From contig OZ017770.1 in assembly GCA_963969345.1 (NCBI GenBank), positions 5,217,246 through 5,281,245 on the forward strand: a stretch of 64,000 nt of DNA, read 5' to 3'. This stretch comes from Turbatrix aceti (lineage: Eukaryota; Nematoda; Chromadorea; Rhabditida; Panagrolaimidae). How positions within the stretch are numbered: position 1 is the stretch's first letter; each line of letters opens with the position of its first letter. The translations under genes and the position numbers were made by a program. Under the pieces are notes generated by a model. That model did no database searches and was not told the origin of the DNA. It saw only the letters and a program-made list of their open reading frames with translations. Below, piece after piece: positions 1 through 12,809 of the stretch.

Positions 1-789
1 AGACCTTGTCGAGATTTTTGTCGACATAAAACTTGGCGAGTACTTCCACGTTTTCGTTGAAGTTAGGCAGGCGCTCCTTGAGGTGGTCTATCACGATGGC
101 ATCCATATCTTCCTTCCCGTAGGCAGCGCTCAAAAGGATCTTGTGGCGGTACGGCGCAGCACCGGCAACGAAGCGGAAGAGCTTACGGGGAATAAAAGTG
201 TGGTGATGATGCAGAGTGTGAAGATATGCCTCATTGATGATGTGTTTGAGGTTTTCAAAGTCGTCGCCTTTGGCGGTAAACGTTTGGACCATTTTCTCGA
301 GAAAGTACCTCATGAATTCCAAGCCTCTAAAATATAAAAAAACACGTAAAAAATCAATTGAATGTTAGTCAATTGAACAAAAAAAAATATTTTTTTGCAG
401 GGAAAAAACAAACCGTTTGAGCCAGAGTAACCCTTCAGTGGCAATACCCATTTTGCCGCCATGTTCTTCGAGATCGCTGTCAACCAGTTTTTGCAGAGTG
501 GAGCGGCCTTGTTTGTCCTTCTGGTAGTAAACATCAATTTTGCCTATATTGGTGTTCAGATCGTTGGTTACGGGACTGAAAACTACGCCGAGACCTGCTA
601 CAAAGGATGAGATCGTGCGACTGGCTTCCAGGAAGCCATCGGTTGGGATTTGGCCGTCGACCAGGATGGGAAACATTCGAGCTTCATCGTCAAAAATAGT
701 GGATTTTACAGTCTAAAAAATTCAAAAATCTGAATAAAAATATACTCAACCCGAAAAAAAATAAAACCTACCGGAGCAGCAACCGCCAT
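1..789 (-). CDS. GLTP: Glycolipid transfer protein (GLTP), C-terminus cut by window edge
   Basis: Three exons on the minus strand: 789-772, 712-414 and 326-1, with canonical GT-AG introns that keep frame. The protein starts MAVAAP and continues into the GLTP fold. Family landmarks are visible: LPTD-type text 'IPTDGFLEASR', the sphingosine/sugar-binding spacing D-x3-N-x2-K in 'NDLNTNIGKI', the tryptophan of 'LLWLKR' that stacks on the sugar ring, and a downstream His-rich helix before 'AAPYRHK', which matches the family's 'AAPYKSD'. GLTP is a soluble cytosolic protein that moves glycosphingolipids between membranes. The ORF is still open at base 1, so the last C-terminal residues lie outside the window. 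The next gene, slingshot, is on the same strand 290 bp upstream. Family assignment is secure; orthology to GLTP rather than a GLTP-domain paralogue is inferred from the single-domain layout. Confidence 0.93.
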
Positions 790-1081
790 GTTCAGGAATA
801 CGAGACACCAAGACGACTGCTATGAGGCAGCAGCGGTTGCGCTAGAAGAAAACAACAATGGTGACTCATCACTCGTTAATTTTTTTGGGTGACGCAAAAA
901 ACATTCCGACAGAAGAAACATGACGTGGATGCAAACCATTTAATATATGTTTCCAAGAGATACATGGTAACTCGTTTATTGTGTGCAAAAAAAAGTGTAC
1001 AAAATATCGCAACCTTAAAGCTAATCGATGAAAGAATGCAAAATAAATAATTTTTACAGTTTGATTAAAACAGTCGTCCTA
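790..1081. other. Intergenic gap between GLTP and slingshot
   Basis: AT-rich and short. It should hold the 3' end of slingshot and the promoter of GLTP. An AATAAA lies in 'caaaataaataatt' near 1040, but on the strand opposite to slingshot. I see no RNA gene or repeat. Confidence 0.5.
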
Positions 1082-3087
1082 TTACGTCTTGATCAGTGAC
1101 GCAATCATTTTGGAGGTGTCAGAAAATCGAAACTCGTTTATGCGTTCTGAGGTGTCATTTTCGTAAATCTGCTGAGGATTTTCGAAAGCGTGTATCAGGT
1201 GGCGTACTCGTCGAGACTCGTCGGCGTTCAGGATTCGTCTAGTCATAACAACGCTCTGTAAACAAACAAAAATTTAAAAAAAAACTTGAATTATTCAACT
1301 CACTTTTGTTGTAGCACCGTGACGTGCATCTTCAAACTTTTTGCATCGTTGGCGTACCAATATGGGACTTACGGATTGTGAACGTGTCATCAGAGAACGG
1401 TTCCGGGAGAAACTGTCAAGATCGCAGCTAAAAATAATACGCGTGAAAAAAAGAGGATTTGGAAAGAAAAACTTACACAGAGTTAAACTTTTCACAGTTT
1501 TCAAGGCTCGCATTAGAATAATTGAAAATACGTCGATTAAAACTCGCTTGAAGCATGCCTGCAAAGGTTTCGAGCTGCTGCATAAATCCTTGATTTGGAG
1601 TTATGCAGTTCCGTTTCTTCCTGACGTATCGTAGCGCCACGTCAAGGGACCAGCCGTATTCCTTCATACAATAAGCGATAACGGTCGATGAAGACCGGCT
1701 TACGCCCTTCTTGCAGTGAACCAGAACCGAGACGCCCTCCTTTTTGGCGGCCTTGATGAACTCGTAAGTCTTGTGCCAATATGGCAATAAGTCTGTTTCC
1801 GTATTGTCAGAAACCCAGATTTTTAAATAGTTGAACTGATTAGGATAAAAGTTGTCAACTTCTTTGGTTACGTTGAGTATATATTTTACACTGAAGAAAA
1901 AAAAGTTGCAACAAAATACAAAAACTCGCAAATAAACTCACTTGTTGGTCTGCAACTCATCCCAATTCGAAGCATTCCACTCAGTTCCCAGATAGAGGTA
2001 ATCAAAAATACGTGAAGGTTTGTCTAGTTGACCCATAATAGTCAGCATTTCGCGGTCTATAAACTCTTTGTGTTCTTTGACAGAAAATCGTAGTTCCTTT
2101 TCAAGTTTGTGCTTTATGTCAGCGCTGGTAACCTCATCAAGGTCAACGCTCTGCATGATGATCCTCAACTGCCGGCGAATGAGCCTCTCTATCTGTCGCT
2201 GTTGCTCTGAGCGCTGAACTAGGGTATCTGCATGGTCTTTGGGCCTCACTTCACCGGCCATAGAGTCGTCAACGAGAGATATGTGCCAGAGGCCGCGAAT
2301 TGCATCGTTTTTTGTGAAATGTTTTTGATACTGATGATACCAAAATGAATCGGCGTGGCGGGCACTGCAGTTACCGCGCCCGATAATTGCTAATTTCTAC
2401 AAAAAATTATAATGTCAGCGGTTAACAGAATTTCATGTAAGACCCACCTTATGAACGTATTGAAATAGAGACCACATAGCTTGTATAGACACCGGTTTAA
2501 AAAAGTGTTGTTCATCATATGAATTGTTTACCGAGATGCCACCATCGCCGTCAACTTTTACCTTCGTGGATCCCAGGAGTGGAAGTACCAGGCCTATGCT
2601 GATCTGACCGTCTTCCAAGTGGTCAAACCCGAATAAAGCAACTTGAAAATCTCGCTGGGATCCATCGGTTTCAAGGACAGCAAGGTAACGAACTAAATTT
2701 CCAGTAACCGACTGTAGGCGGACAACCCGTGTAATAACGTGATTCTGTTGTACGATACGCATCATGTTATGTAAATGGTATTCCCAAACAGCTAAAAAAT
2801 ACCTGTTTTACACCGCCCCGGAAAAATCTAGAACTCACTATCTGAAGTCTTGTCACTCGATTGATTGTTGCCAGGAACATCGGAATCTGAGTAAGACAAA
2901 ATGACAGCAGCGCCCCTTACCGTAAAATACTGGGCACTTCGTATCACGTCTGGATCAAAATCTGACTGAAAGCGAGAAAATGCACATAATATTTCCTAGA
3001 ATAAATAAAACTCACCGGACACGAAGATTCATCGGCATGTTCGGAATGAGTGGGCGATGGCGGGCAGTGGATACTGACCAGCGACAT
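1082..3087 (-). CDS. ssh: Slingshot-type cofilin phosphatase
   Basis: Seven exons: 3087-3016, 2965-2839, 2791-2448, 2396-1942, 1890-1477, 1427-1304 and 1255-1082. Phases agree throughout and give 569 residues. Order: SSH-N regulatory region (from 'YFTVRGAAVIL' through 'PLLGSTKVKVDGDGG' to 'SIQAMWSLFQYVHK'), a DEK-C-like helical domain ('QRQIERLIRRQL' to 'IDREMLTIMGQL'), then the dual-specificity phosphatase domain from 'IFDYLYLGTEWNASN'. The signature 'VHCKKGVSRSS' has the catalytic Cys and Arg of HCx5R. Slingshot enzymes dephosphorylate phospho-cofilin and so promote actin turnover. The start 'MSLVSIHCPPSPT' was chosen because it aligns with the family N-terminus ('MALVT..RSPTPS'). Oddity: only about 100 residues follow the phosphatase domain, whereas vertebrate SSH proteins have tails of several hundred. 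The divergent neighbour is the SHC gene. Confidence 0.93.
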
Positions 3088-3779
3088 CCTCGGCTCTCGG
3101 CGGCCGCGACCAAGACTAAAAATACCAAAGCATTTTACAAGCATAAAAATGGTGTACATAAAAACGCGAATGAACCACGTGGGTCGACATCATGTGCAAG
3201 AGCAACAAGTCATAAAAGCAGCCATATAAAGCATCGAAAAAAACATAATCGATTGAACACACAAAACAAAAAATTAAATTCATTACAAATACTATCATGC
3301 AAACGATCGATACGTACAAAAATGTCGCGCAGAGCTCAAGTGTAAAGTTATAAAAATCCATGGTTTGTCGAAGTTTTGAGTATGATGTGAATGGAGAGGG
3401 TTATTTTCGCGCCAGGAGCATTATGTTCATCGAAGCATGCGCGTTCACAGACTGAGAGTCATGCTCACGCTGCAACACGAAACGAATCACGGGCTGTTGA
3501 TGTATACACTCTTGATTGTTTTCTGATAAATATCTAAAGATAATTTTATGAGAGTAGTTGAAAGAACTGAATGATTATTTTTGTTAATTATTTGATTGAA
3601 TACTTTGTAAAAAAATATAACTTGTATACCTTTTAGTGATTTTTTTGTTTAAAATTTGAGTACACGCTGGGGTTTGCTTCTGACACTTGACGTAAACGTG
3701 AATCGTATACACACTTTTGTTTAACTTATTTTTTACTTGAACTTTTGCATTGTCAGTCTCCAGGTTGGGCTGCTGTCGA
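3088..3779. promoter_or_regulatory. Divergent 5' region shared by slingshot and SHC
   Basis: A 692-bp gap separates the start codons of two outward-facing genes, so it should hold both promoters and 5' UTRs. It is AT-rich with patches of CATG/CGATCG. I found no clear TATA box and no other gene. An in-frame stop (3738-3740) precedes the SHC start. Confidence 0.4.
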
Positions 3780-5149
3780 ATGGAAAACAGCGAATCCCCC
3801 GAACTATATTCAACCTTTAGCGTAAAGGTAACTGTTTTCATTTATTTTTAAAATAAAAATATGAAAATTATATTTTTAGTATGTTGGCTACATAGAAGTT
3901 CAAACTAGTGTCATTGGCCACCAGGCAGAATGGATGGATTTGGCTAATGCGTGCGCCAAGCTAATTGGCTTTTCGGCAAATATTTTAAATAATAATTCTG
4001 TCGAGAGCAGGCTTCAAGCTGTAAGCGGTATTTTAAATTTAAATAATTTAAATTTAAACATGTTTTTACAGTTGATTGGCAACTGTGAACCCAAAGCTTC
4101 CAACCGTGATGTTGAATTGACAATTACTGATAAACTGGTTACGATATCCTGCCCAAAAACTTCAAAACTTATTAGGAAAATCCTGAGAGCGGACATATCA
4201 ATCGCCGTCCTAGTCACAGAAGTGCTGATCACACTTTTTTTTTAAATTTAATGTTTTTTTTTACAGACAGTAGAACATGGATTTGTCTTCTTCGGCAAGG
4301 CCAAAGTCGGAGGAGTGAACGGAGAAATGAAGCGCCTTTGTTTTTTACTGCAAGCAAAAGAAGACCCGGCTTCAATTTATAACACCTTTCAAAATGCCTT
4401 TAAAATTAATCGAAAACAGGGAGAAGGCAACAATGATCCACCGCCTTTACCACCGAACGAGCCACCGTGTCCTGCAAAGTCCACCGAAAATAAATGGACA
4501 GCAACATCGACTGTAAATGCAAAAAAGCCATACTCCATGGATATGGCGATGAAAATTAAAGAACACAGTCGCTGGAATCGCGAAGACGAGATTGAACAAG
4601 CTCATGAAGAAACATTTGGATCGCTAAACCGACGACACGATTCAATTGGAACTTCATATACGCTAATTCAAAGCCAAATAATAGGATCAGAGATCTGCCA
4701 CAAGCCAAGCATTCAAGAGCCGTGTACATTACCGCGGTTTTACACAATCTGCGACAACCTGCCGAATGAGCCCTGGTTTTTTGGTAAGATACCCCGACGC
4801 GGTGCAGAAGATCTATTAAAACATGATGGAGAATTTCTGGTTCGTGTCAGTGAATCACGACCGCTGACGGTCATTTTGTCAGTGCGCAAGGCCAACCAAA
4901 TTCATCACGTCATGCTGAACGACGCTAATGGAAACGTATGTTTTGTTTGCATAAATTGCGTGAATCATGGTTTGGGCGTTTTAGGTGGTTTCTGATCAAC
5001 GATATTTTCCGTCCATCCTACATCTCATGTGCTATCACTACCGCAACAAAATGCCCTTTACTTCTGATGACAATAACCCTATCAAGGTGTCTATAGTTCA
5101 TCCAGTAACCAGACCTCCGTCTTCGAAAAAGGGTTACGATATTCTTTGA
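3780..5149 (+). CDS. shc: SHC-family adaptor (PTB then SH2)
   Basis: Five exons: 3780-3827, 3880-4020, 4072-4221, 4267-4935 and 4985-5149; 390 residues. The N-terminal half is a PTB domain beginning 'KYVGYIEVQTSVIG' (compare 'RYMGCIEV' in SHC) and ending near 'YNTFQNAFKIN' (compare 'ISTVGQAFELRF'). The middle is a Pro-rich linker ('PPPLPPNEPPCP'). The C-terminus is an SH2 domain, 'PWFFGKIPRRGAEDLLKHDG', followed by the phosphotyrosine-binding 'GEFLVRVSES'. SHC proteins link activated receptor tyrosine kinases to downstream signalling. The usual CH2 domain N-terminal to the PTB is missing. The intron-3 donor (GTGCTG at 4222) is weak, so that boundary is the least certain. The ATG is the first after an in-frame TGA. 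A possible AATAA(A) signal follows at about 5300. Confidence 0.88.
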
Positions 5150-8100
5150 ATGTGCCTCATCCGATCGAATTCAATTCATTTTCGGCTATTAATATTGCCA
5201 TGTTGTCACTGTCTGCACACTGACCACAAAATGGCCGAAATAATGCTCAAAGAGAGATTTTAACACCTTTTGTAGCGAAAAAAAAGACTTTTTCGACTTA
5301 ATAAAGAATTCATCAACATACATTTTTTTTGAGTTAAGAATAATGTGCTTTATGGATAAGAAGGGGAGGGGGATGTCGGTTCGTTTACCTCATTTACGGT
5401 CATTAAATCGACTCCATTGACTTTCGTTCCGGTTGTCTTTTGTAGGGCAGGAACACAGACGATGGATGTGGTCGGTTGTAAATGCTAATGGGTTTTACCA
5501 CCATGTATTGTGGCATTGTGAAAAAAAAGGTTATGCCCAATATGCATATGTATCCCAGACACCAACTTCATATTTTTCGGGCTATATTGCAAACATTGGG
5601 TAGGATATTTTACTTTTCATTTGCATGTAATCATTTTGTTCATACAACTAATACCCAACTCCAATATCGGTTTTTTTTTGATACTGCAGGGTAATAGTGT
5701 GCCGGAATGCATTTTTGTTATTATTATTTTACTCACGAAAACAAGAAAAAATTAATGAAGCACGCAACTCAACTTTAACTCGATTTCTATGAGACACAAA
5801 AAAAGCTACTTATTTAGGATATGCGGTATTGTTGTTTTCTACCAATTTGGTATCTGGAACTGACTGTGACACTATCATTTTAAACCAATTTTTTTAAAAC
5901 AATTATCACTGTCACTAAAAAATCAGTGTTCTTTGGTAAAAACATTTGATTTATTATACAAAATTACGTCATGCTAAATTCGTTACATAATTTTGTGGGG
6001 TATAAGCTTTTTAGAAAAAAGAACACAAATATTTTATCGCTTCCGACATAAATTTTCTTTGCGGTTCAAAATCTTCCATTCAAGAAGTTTATGCAATTGT
6101 CTACCAGCATTCGCTCTTATTGTTTAAACTTACTGCCAGAAACCGAAGAGAAGAGAATTAGAAGAAAGCCTTCGTATTAGCAGCAATGTAATAGAATGTA
6201 ATTTGGGTCTTTTGGTGCCAATTTTGTTCTAATGTTATACTTGTTTTTTTTGCGTGTATATGTGTATGGCATCCAAAAGGGCAAATAATGATGGAAAAAT
6301 GCATTTTGATGTCTTGTGTTTTTCTTGACAATGCTTTTCGCCTTGTTATGGATCTGAAATTTGTCATGAATGCGGGATCTAACGTATGCAGTTAGAATGA
6401 AAAGTTTCATTGTTGTTTCGGACATAATTTATTTGTTTTGGAAAACACCTCGAGCATCTATTAATTTTTTTGTACGGGGCAGTCGTTTTCTGAATTTCCT
6501 TCACATGCCCCTACGTTATCCCATCTGTGGGAAACCATAAATTTCGTCATTGCAACCATTCGATTACCTATGAATGGTTTTTTTCGTGTTGTTGGTTTTG
6601 GTTGTTATATAAATCCATGCAGTTAACGTTAATTTTGTGTCTATTGTGACTGTCTTTAAAAGCAACAGTGATAACAACGACGGGAAAGAGGAACAACTTT
6701 GAACAAAGCACTTTGTATAAAGCTGCTGTTACCAAGACGTTGAAAATTATATTTGCCTCGTCTATTAGACAATTTGAATTCACTTTTGCCTTGTGCTTAA
6801 TTTCTTCTAGCTGTTTTTTTGACGAACGCGACATTGTTTTCTTTTCCTTCATTTTTTATGGAATAATTTTAAATATGACGTATTCTGAACAATGCTTGTT
6901 GCTAACAGTGCATGCGGACGTGGATCAAATGCATTGTTCGGATTTTTCCGACTTTCATACCATTGGTGCATTTTTTATGTTCCGAGATTTTGAGTTTTGA
7001 TCACCTGCTCAACACAATTTTATTGTTCAAAATACAAAAAAATGCAATTGCAATTGGTAATCATAAAGAATACTTTTCCCTTGTCAGATGTTTTTTAATC
7101 TCCTGCTGAATAGATCATCTGCTGAATATTTAGTTGGTACGTATATTTAATGGACAAAACATTCGCTTACTCAAAATGCATATAGTATTGATAATAATAT
7201 CACTATAGACTGCGCAAGCACTACTACACAGGCGCTGTGTACTTCAACGGCCCTGTGCATGGCTTTGGGCGCTAAACTAAATTTCTTTCTCCATTCAGAG
7301 TTATTCGTAGAAAAATATCTTAAAGAGCTACCAACTGTGTTGAATTAATAAGCATTTTGACAGTGCCAAACATATTCTAAGATTTTAATGTTTGGTTTTG
7401 AAAATAAATTGTAACAAATAGCGTCAAATGTCGGCCGGACTTTATTGTCTACGTATTAGACAGCGACATCATCTTTTTGCGGTTTAGATGGAAACCTCAC
7501 ATCAAGCCACATCACCTGTAGGCCATGCAATGTATTTTTTATCTCCTTTTGCTCTGGCTTATACAGGAAGAAAGGATTAAATGCTTTGGTACCTTAATTT
7601 TTTATATTATGACTGACTGTCGGACTTGCTTGTGTAATACTCTTACACCTTTCCACAAAGCTGTTTATGTACCGGCTTCAGTATCTCGGACCGAGACTAT
7701 CTGCTGCATCGCGGCCTTTGATTTTCGTATGGACGGGCTTATTTTAGGAGCACTCGCTAGACAGAAGAAGGCTAACTTATTGACTGTACGCTCATGCGAA
7801 GTACGGCATGTCTTTTCAGCGTACCTTTTGAGCTGCACCCTTTATGATTTTCAGCAATAAGCCTTGGTCTGTGTTCGAAAACCGCTGTCGGTTTAATGTT
7901 TTATTCTGTCATATCTCAGGGGAAGAAACTGAATTTTTAAAATAAATTTCCGCTTTCATGAAGATGCCTTTTCGCTGCGATGTTGATTCCTATGCTATCG
8001 ACATATTTTTTATACCACACAAGAAAGATAATTTTGTGCAAAGTAATATGTTTCTGTAATACTATTTTTTGACGTACGCGTTATTGCACTTTCATTTATT

Positions 8101-8452
8101 AATATTTGCACGTTATCTGTGGTCAACCAAATTCGTTTCTAGCATTACCAAGAAAGTGTGTAGTAGTAGAAGAGAACGACGGGTCTGCAAAAGCCGGTGT
8201 TCTTGGTCGCCTTCAATCAAAACTGTAGCCTTCTACCCAATGAATTATCAAACTGCCGACAGTATTGGTCTGGCTATGATGATTCGCTATTTAGCGACAA
8301 CTGGATAACACAACCCTTTGAAAGGCTACTCGGTTTCATAGCCACACAAGAACTCTATTGGTTCATTATTTTCCGTTCTCACATTGTGTCAGCATTTATT
8401 TTGCATACCACTATTTATTCATTTTGAAAAACCAAGGCGGCAAGTAGAAGAC
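5150..8452. other. 3.3-kb AT-rich intergenic stretch
   Basis: No recognisable protein, tRNA or rRNA. Open frames here are short, start on non-ATG codons or are rich in Phe/Ile/Leu, as expected of AT-rich noncoding DNA. A locally GC-richer patch at about 7206-7275 shows no splice-compatible frame that I could tie to a gene. The 5' part contains the SHC 3' UTR. The rest may be upstream regulatory DNA of the rabphilin locus. Confidence 0.4.
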
Positions 8453-10486
8453 ATGGCATCAAGTTTTGCCACGACATTGTCAGACAAAGTTAGCGCACCA
8501 GCAAGAACGACAAGCTCCGAAGATCTACTGAAGCAGGCTGTGCATGCAAAAAAGCCTGGCGGCTTTAGTACCAAAGGCAAATGCCCGAGTCCTCGCTGTA
8601 AGGAAGGAGTAGGAGGAGGACTTTCCAAGCTCCAAAAGAAGTCGCTAGAGCAGAGTGCTGATAGCGGTGCTGTGTCCACGGACGATTCTGTTGCTTCCCC
8701 TCAATGGAGTGACAAAAAATCTACAAAGAGATCCGGCAACCGTTCTTTTCGACTAGGTGTTTTTCGACGCAAACTTGGCTCTGAGAGCGACCTAAAATCC
8801 AACAAGGGTGCATCCGCCTATCGCACAACGTCATTGGGTCTTGATGCTGATTCAACTGCCAGCGATACTGCTTGTTCCTCCAAAGCATTTAGAAAGACTG
8901 GATTTTGTTGTTCCTTTCGGCCTTCAAAATCATCTAAAAAACATGGTCATGACAATTCTTTCAATGCTTTTAATGTCCAAGCTCCATGCCAGCTGTTGAC
9001 GCCCGAATACGGCGCTTGTATTGGCGCTACTAATTTGCCGACTACCCCTAAACCACTGCTGCTACCTGAGTCTTCTATTATGCCTGCCAATAGTGTCCTG
9101 GAACAAAACCTGCTTTCCGCAGTTCAACCGTCATCGCTGCCCACTAGACGTATGTCGATCTTTGTGCCAATCTTCGATTTTTTTTCAGTCAAACTTTGTC
9201 CCGACCCAGTCGCTAGTTCTTGCTTTTAAAAAATTTCGTTTACGTTGCGTTTGAAAATATCGATGCCGAAACAATAATTAGGAAATTGCAAACACGCACA
9301 CTGCTCTGCTAGTTTGGCCTCAAGATGGCACACCCTTTTCCCAATTGTCTAGTTGTTTGACGCAGCGCGCCACCATGGATAACATGCTTCTTAATTGCGC
9401 TTTCTAACAAAGTTGCTGGCATGATAGAGCGAAAAAAAAAACTTCGACAAAAATGGTTTTGAAGTAAAAAAAATTTTAAATCCTAGACACAATTAAAGAA
9501 GTACATCGCTAACATTCATTTATTGCTCTGAAAATTATCAGACGCATGCACTGCCATACTTTTTCATTTTTGTTAACACTATTTACTGACTGAACTCAGC
9601 TGCATCTTAACTTTCATGGCTGTCGGGGGCAAAAACAATAACTCGTGTAACCGAGGTTCGCGTGAAGTGACGTCAAACCCCCCGGAAGAAGGAAAATGGA
9701 AATAAGACGAATGAAGGAAACCCCAAGAACAAAAACGGAAACAATCCGGCTGCCGATTGAATACGTTTTACGTTTAAAAATTCATTTTATTCAGAGGCAT
9801 CTAGGGCCTAGAAAATATAAATCACAATAAGATATGTGTTAAGGCAAAGACAAAACAGACAAGCATAGTAAAAAAAACAATTGTCAAAAAGACCACGGGT
9901 TTGGCCCAAAGCTCTAAGACTCAAAAAGATTGAGGAGTACGTAGTAGCACCCTTGAGCATTTGTCTGAGAAGCGCTTCCCGATTTAGTACTCGTGACTTG
10001 TTTCTGCATTATAATGTAAGAACAGCAATGCATCGAATTCATCTTAAAACTAGGCCCAGCAATGTTTCATCATTCCGAATAGTGTTTTTACATTTTTGCT
10101 TTTATTGGTTACCAAATGTCTAAGCGGACCACCAATTTGTCTTGCGTCCAAAATTCGACTGTTTACCTTGCCGCCAGGCTATGGGCTTGCACCTCATGGA
10201 ACAAGCTAAGATTTTCGTACGGGGCTTTACCTTCGTTTCTGCAATCCTTGGCAGACATTTCTTACACCTTTGAAACCAATGCCAGTGGTGTTGTCTAAAT
10301 TCGTCGCAAATAATCAGGAATTGCCTGCGCCATTGCTAAAAATCATGAATGAATTTAATCTATCGGCTAATAGTAATTCAATTAAATCTTCACTCGTCAG
10401 TCTCTATGAAACGACTCAATTGTCTGCATTTTTAGTCAGAAAACTATCAAAAGCCTTTTTCAATTCTCAGCATGGAGACAAAATAG
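8453..10486 (+). CDS. Two orphan candidate exons, Ser/Lys-rich protein of unknown function
   Basis: Exon 1 is 8453-9149, starting at ATG ('MASSFATTLSDKV') and ending at a good GTATGT donor. Exon 2 is 10286-10486, entered at 'aatgccag' and ending at another GTATGT donor. Phase fits exactly: 1 nt carried out of exon 1 and 2 nt carried into exon 2. The predicted text is low-complexity, rich in Ser, Lys and Arg, with basic clusters ('FRLGVFRRKLGS', 'PSKSSKKHGHD'), then a more ordered, Leu-rich second exon ('LPAPLLKIMNEFNLSAN'). I recognise no domain. These may be an alternative 5' part of the rabphilin gene that follows, or a separate gene. The second donor leaves phase 1, and I could not find a convincing matching acceptor before rabphilin. 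Confidence 0.35.
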
Positions 10487-10710
10487 GTATGTTTGGTAAC
10501 CACCTAGTTAGTGGATGCTTTTCAAGCTGCCTTTTTGTTCTTGTTTGTTCGAAGTGTGCCTTTTGTCTGCCATCGGTAGTTGTGGTTCGTGCATGTAATA
10601 TTATTTTTTCTGCTTTGCTTGATTTTTTTCCGCATTGTAAAGGTCGCTATCAATATAATGGAATAACCGTCCTTGTTCTTTTTAACACTTTTAAAACAAG
10701 GTGTGTGGGA

Positions 10711-10744
10711 GTGTGTGTGTGTGTGTGTGTGTGTGCGTGTGTGT
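10711..10744. repeat. GT dinucleotide microsatellite
   Basis: A run of GT repeats with one GC interruption, preceded by 'gtgtgtgggagtg'. It lies between the orphan exon and rabphilin, probably intronic. Confidence 0.95.
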
Positions 10745-12028
10745 AAGGAGTAGTCTGAATAATGTGACGGTTCTCCTTTCACCATATACTTGTAAAAAAT
10801 ATGTGGCATATTCCATGGTCACGGACCTCGCTCAGCATTGACTGACTATACTTGCTCAACCCCACTTTTTTTTTGCTTTTTTGTTCATGGAAAAAACAAT
10901 CCAGAATTTTTGAATATGAAAAGCATTCGTTATTTAGCGTTTTTTGTCTTGTTCTAAAATTTTTCACTCTGCTTAACAATAAATGTTTCGTACTACAACA
11001 TTCTTTTTAAAAAAGAAAAAACTGTCTCAAATGGTACCATGCCGACTCTTTGGAAAAATTATTATAGTTGAAATAAGCAGAAGAATATGGTCATTTTTTA
11101 CAGCTTGTTTATCTTAATGAGGGCGGTTTCGTCCAAGCTTGCCACCCCGTTGCTAACTCTACTATATCCCGTTCGTGTTCTTAGTTTGGTTGTGGTATTT
11201 TGTTGGTTTGAGTACGAGCTAATCTCATCAGAGGGGACTAATTTATGTTATAGCCGTATCGTTTTGGTCTATAATTTTCGGCTGTTATCATTTATTTGGA
11301 GTGCACTTGATTATGCGCGTTTACGTTTGATATGATTGATTTTCCGTGTTTCTATTGGTATTGTAGTTGTGATTGTGAGTGAATATCACTTGTGTATTTA
11401 CTTTAATGTTATCCGAAACATTCCTTTTTTCTATTTAAAAAACAGGTTTTTTTTCTTTAATCAACATATTGTTTTCTGAACTGTGATACTTTTTGGGCTT
11501 AATTCTACCCTTGAACAAACAACATAAAAAAAATTAGAAATCTTAGACCGCTTGTCGTTCGTTATATCACACTTATGTCAGTCAGCAAACAGTGATTATG
11601 AAACATGCTTTTTGGTAGCCAAGGCATTTTACTGCCTTTACCACCATTATAATTTGTTGGTTTTGTCTGAAGCCTTTTCCAGCATTCAGACGCACCACTC
11701 ACGTGTAGAGTCAGTCAGCATACGCGCAAGCACAACATTTTTTTTGGGATAGCAATGATATGCAACGCCTTCGGCGCACTTCCTTGCCCGTTAAGCAATT
11801 TCGCCTCGTATTTCATGCGCACGTTGAAAAGCAAAACGATGGCAAAATGAGGAAGAGAGTCTCGTTGGGAAGCACTGCTACTGTGGCAATGGCCTCTGTG
11901 CCGTTATTGAACAGAAAGCAGCTGGGACCAGCCCGACGACAACGGAGAAGAGAAAAAAAACACGCATTGCCACCATTTTGTCTATCCCTCTTTTACGCTC
12001 TCTTAAAATCCCTTATCTCAAGCCATGG

Positions 12029-12081
12029 TCTAGCCTGGCGGGGGACACACGTCTGTGTTTCCCTCACCGAGCCAGGCTAAC
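12029..12081. other. GC-rich perfect-stem hairpin in AT-rich DNA
   Basis: TAGCCTGGC at 12031 pairs with GCCAGGCTA at 12071. Inside, GGGGACACA faces TGTGTTTCCC around a short loop. The hairpin of about 50 nt stands out from its AT-rich surroundings. It could be a structured RNA, a cruciform or the relic of a foldback element. Nothing in the sequence picks between these. Confidence 0.45.
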
Positions 12082-12809
12082 GACTTCTGCTTTCAAAGTC
12101 ATTCGTTGTTGCTGTAAATGGATGATGCGCGCTCCGTATCAAAAGCAAGGAGAAACAATATGTGCCTTCATCTGCAATCTTCGGGTTAGACACGTTTCCG
12201 TTTTGATTGTTACCACATTTGCTTTTGCTTAGTTACACCCTGTGCTCATGTTTTTGTCGCCTGTTGCATTTTTCATAATCACCTAAATTCGTGATTACGT
12301 TACATTAACTATAAATGCCATGCTTAACCTGTGGATAATATATATCTGTGTTCAAAGAACTCATTTACAAGTTTAAGTGGCGATGAGAAAAAAGAATTTT
12401 TAGCGCTCCTATTTCATAGGTTTTATTCATATTTCATTAAATTTATAGATATGTAAGAGCAGTATTTCTGTTCGCGCTTTGTGGATATGTGCTGAAACGA
12501 AGAAAACGAATGATAAGATTATTATTGTCTGAGAAAAACCAAACCATTGCTTATCTCTTGCTGTTTTTTGTATCCATTGAATCCCATCTTTGTTTCACTA
12601 CTGGATAATGACACGGCTTCTGATGTGACGTTTTTGCTATATTTATGCATTCAAACTGACACAACCTGGTGATTGATAACAAGCGTGAGAGTACTGAATA
12701 AGAAAAGCTGGCGGACACAAGCGTTTTTTGTAATCCCAACAGAAATTTTAAAGTACGGGTATCTCAATCTTGTTCCAAGCTGGAAGAAAAAGCTTACGAT
12801 AAGCCAACA

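Noticed and set aside
7525..7860. 111-codon plus-strand frame in the AT-rich gap
   Set aside because: Phe/Leu/Cys-rich text without a motif and no neighbouring exons.
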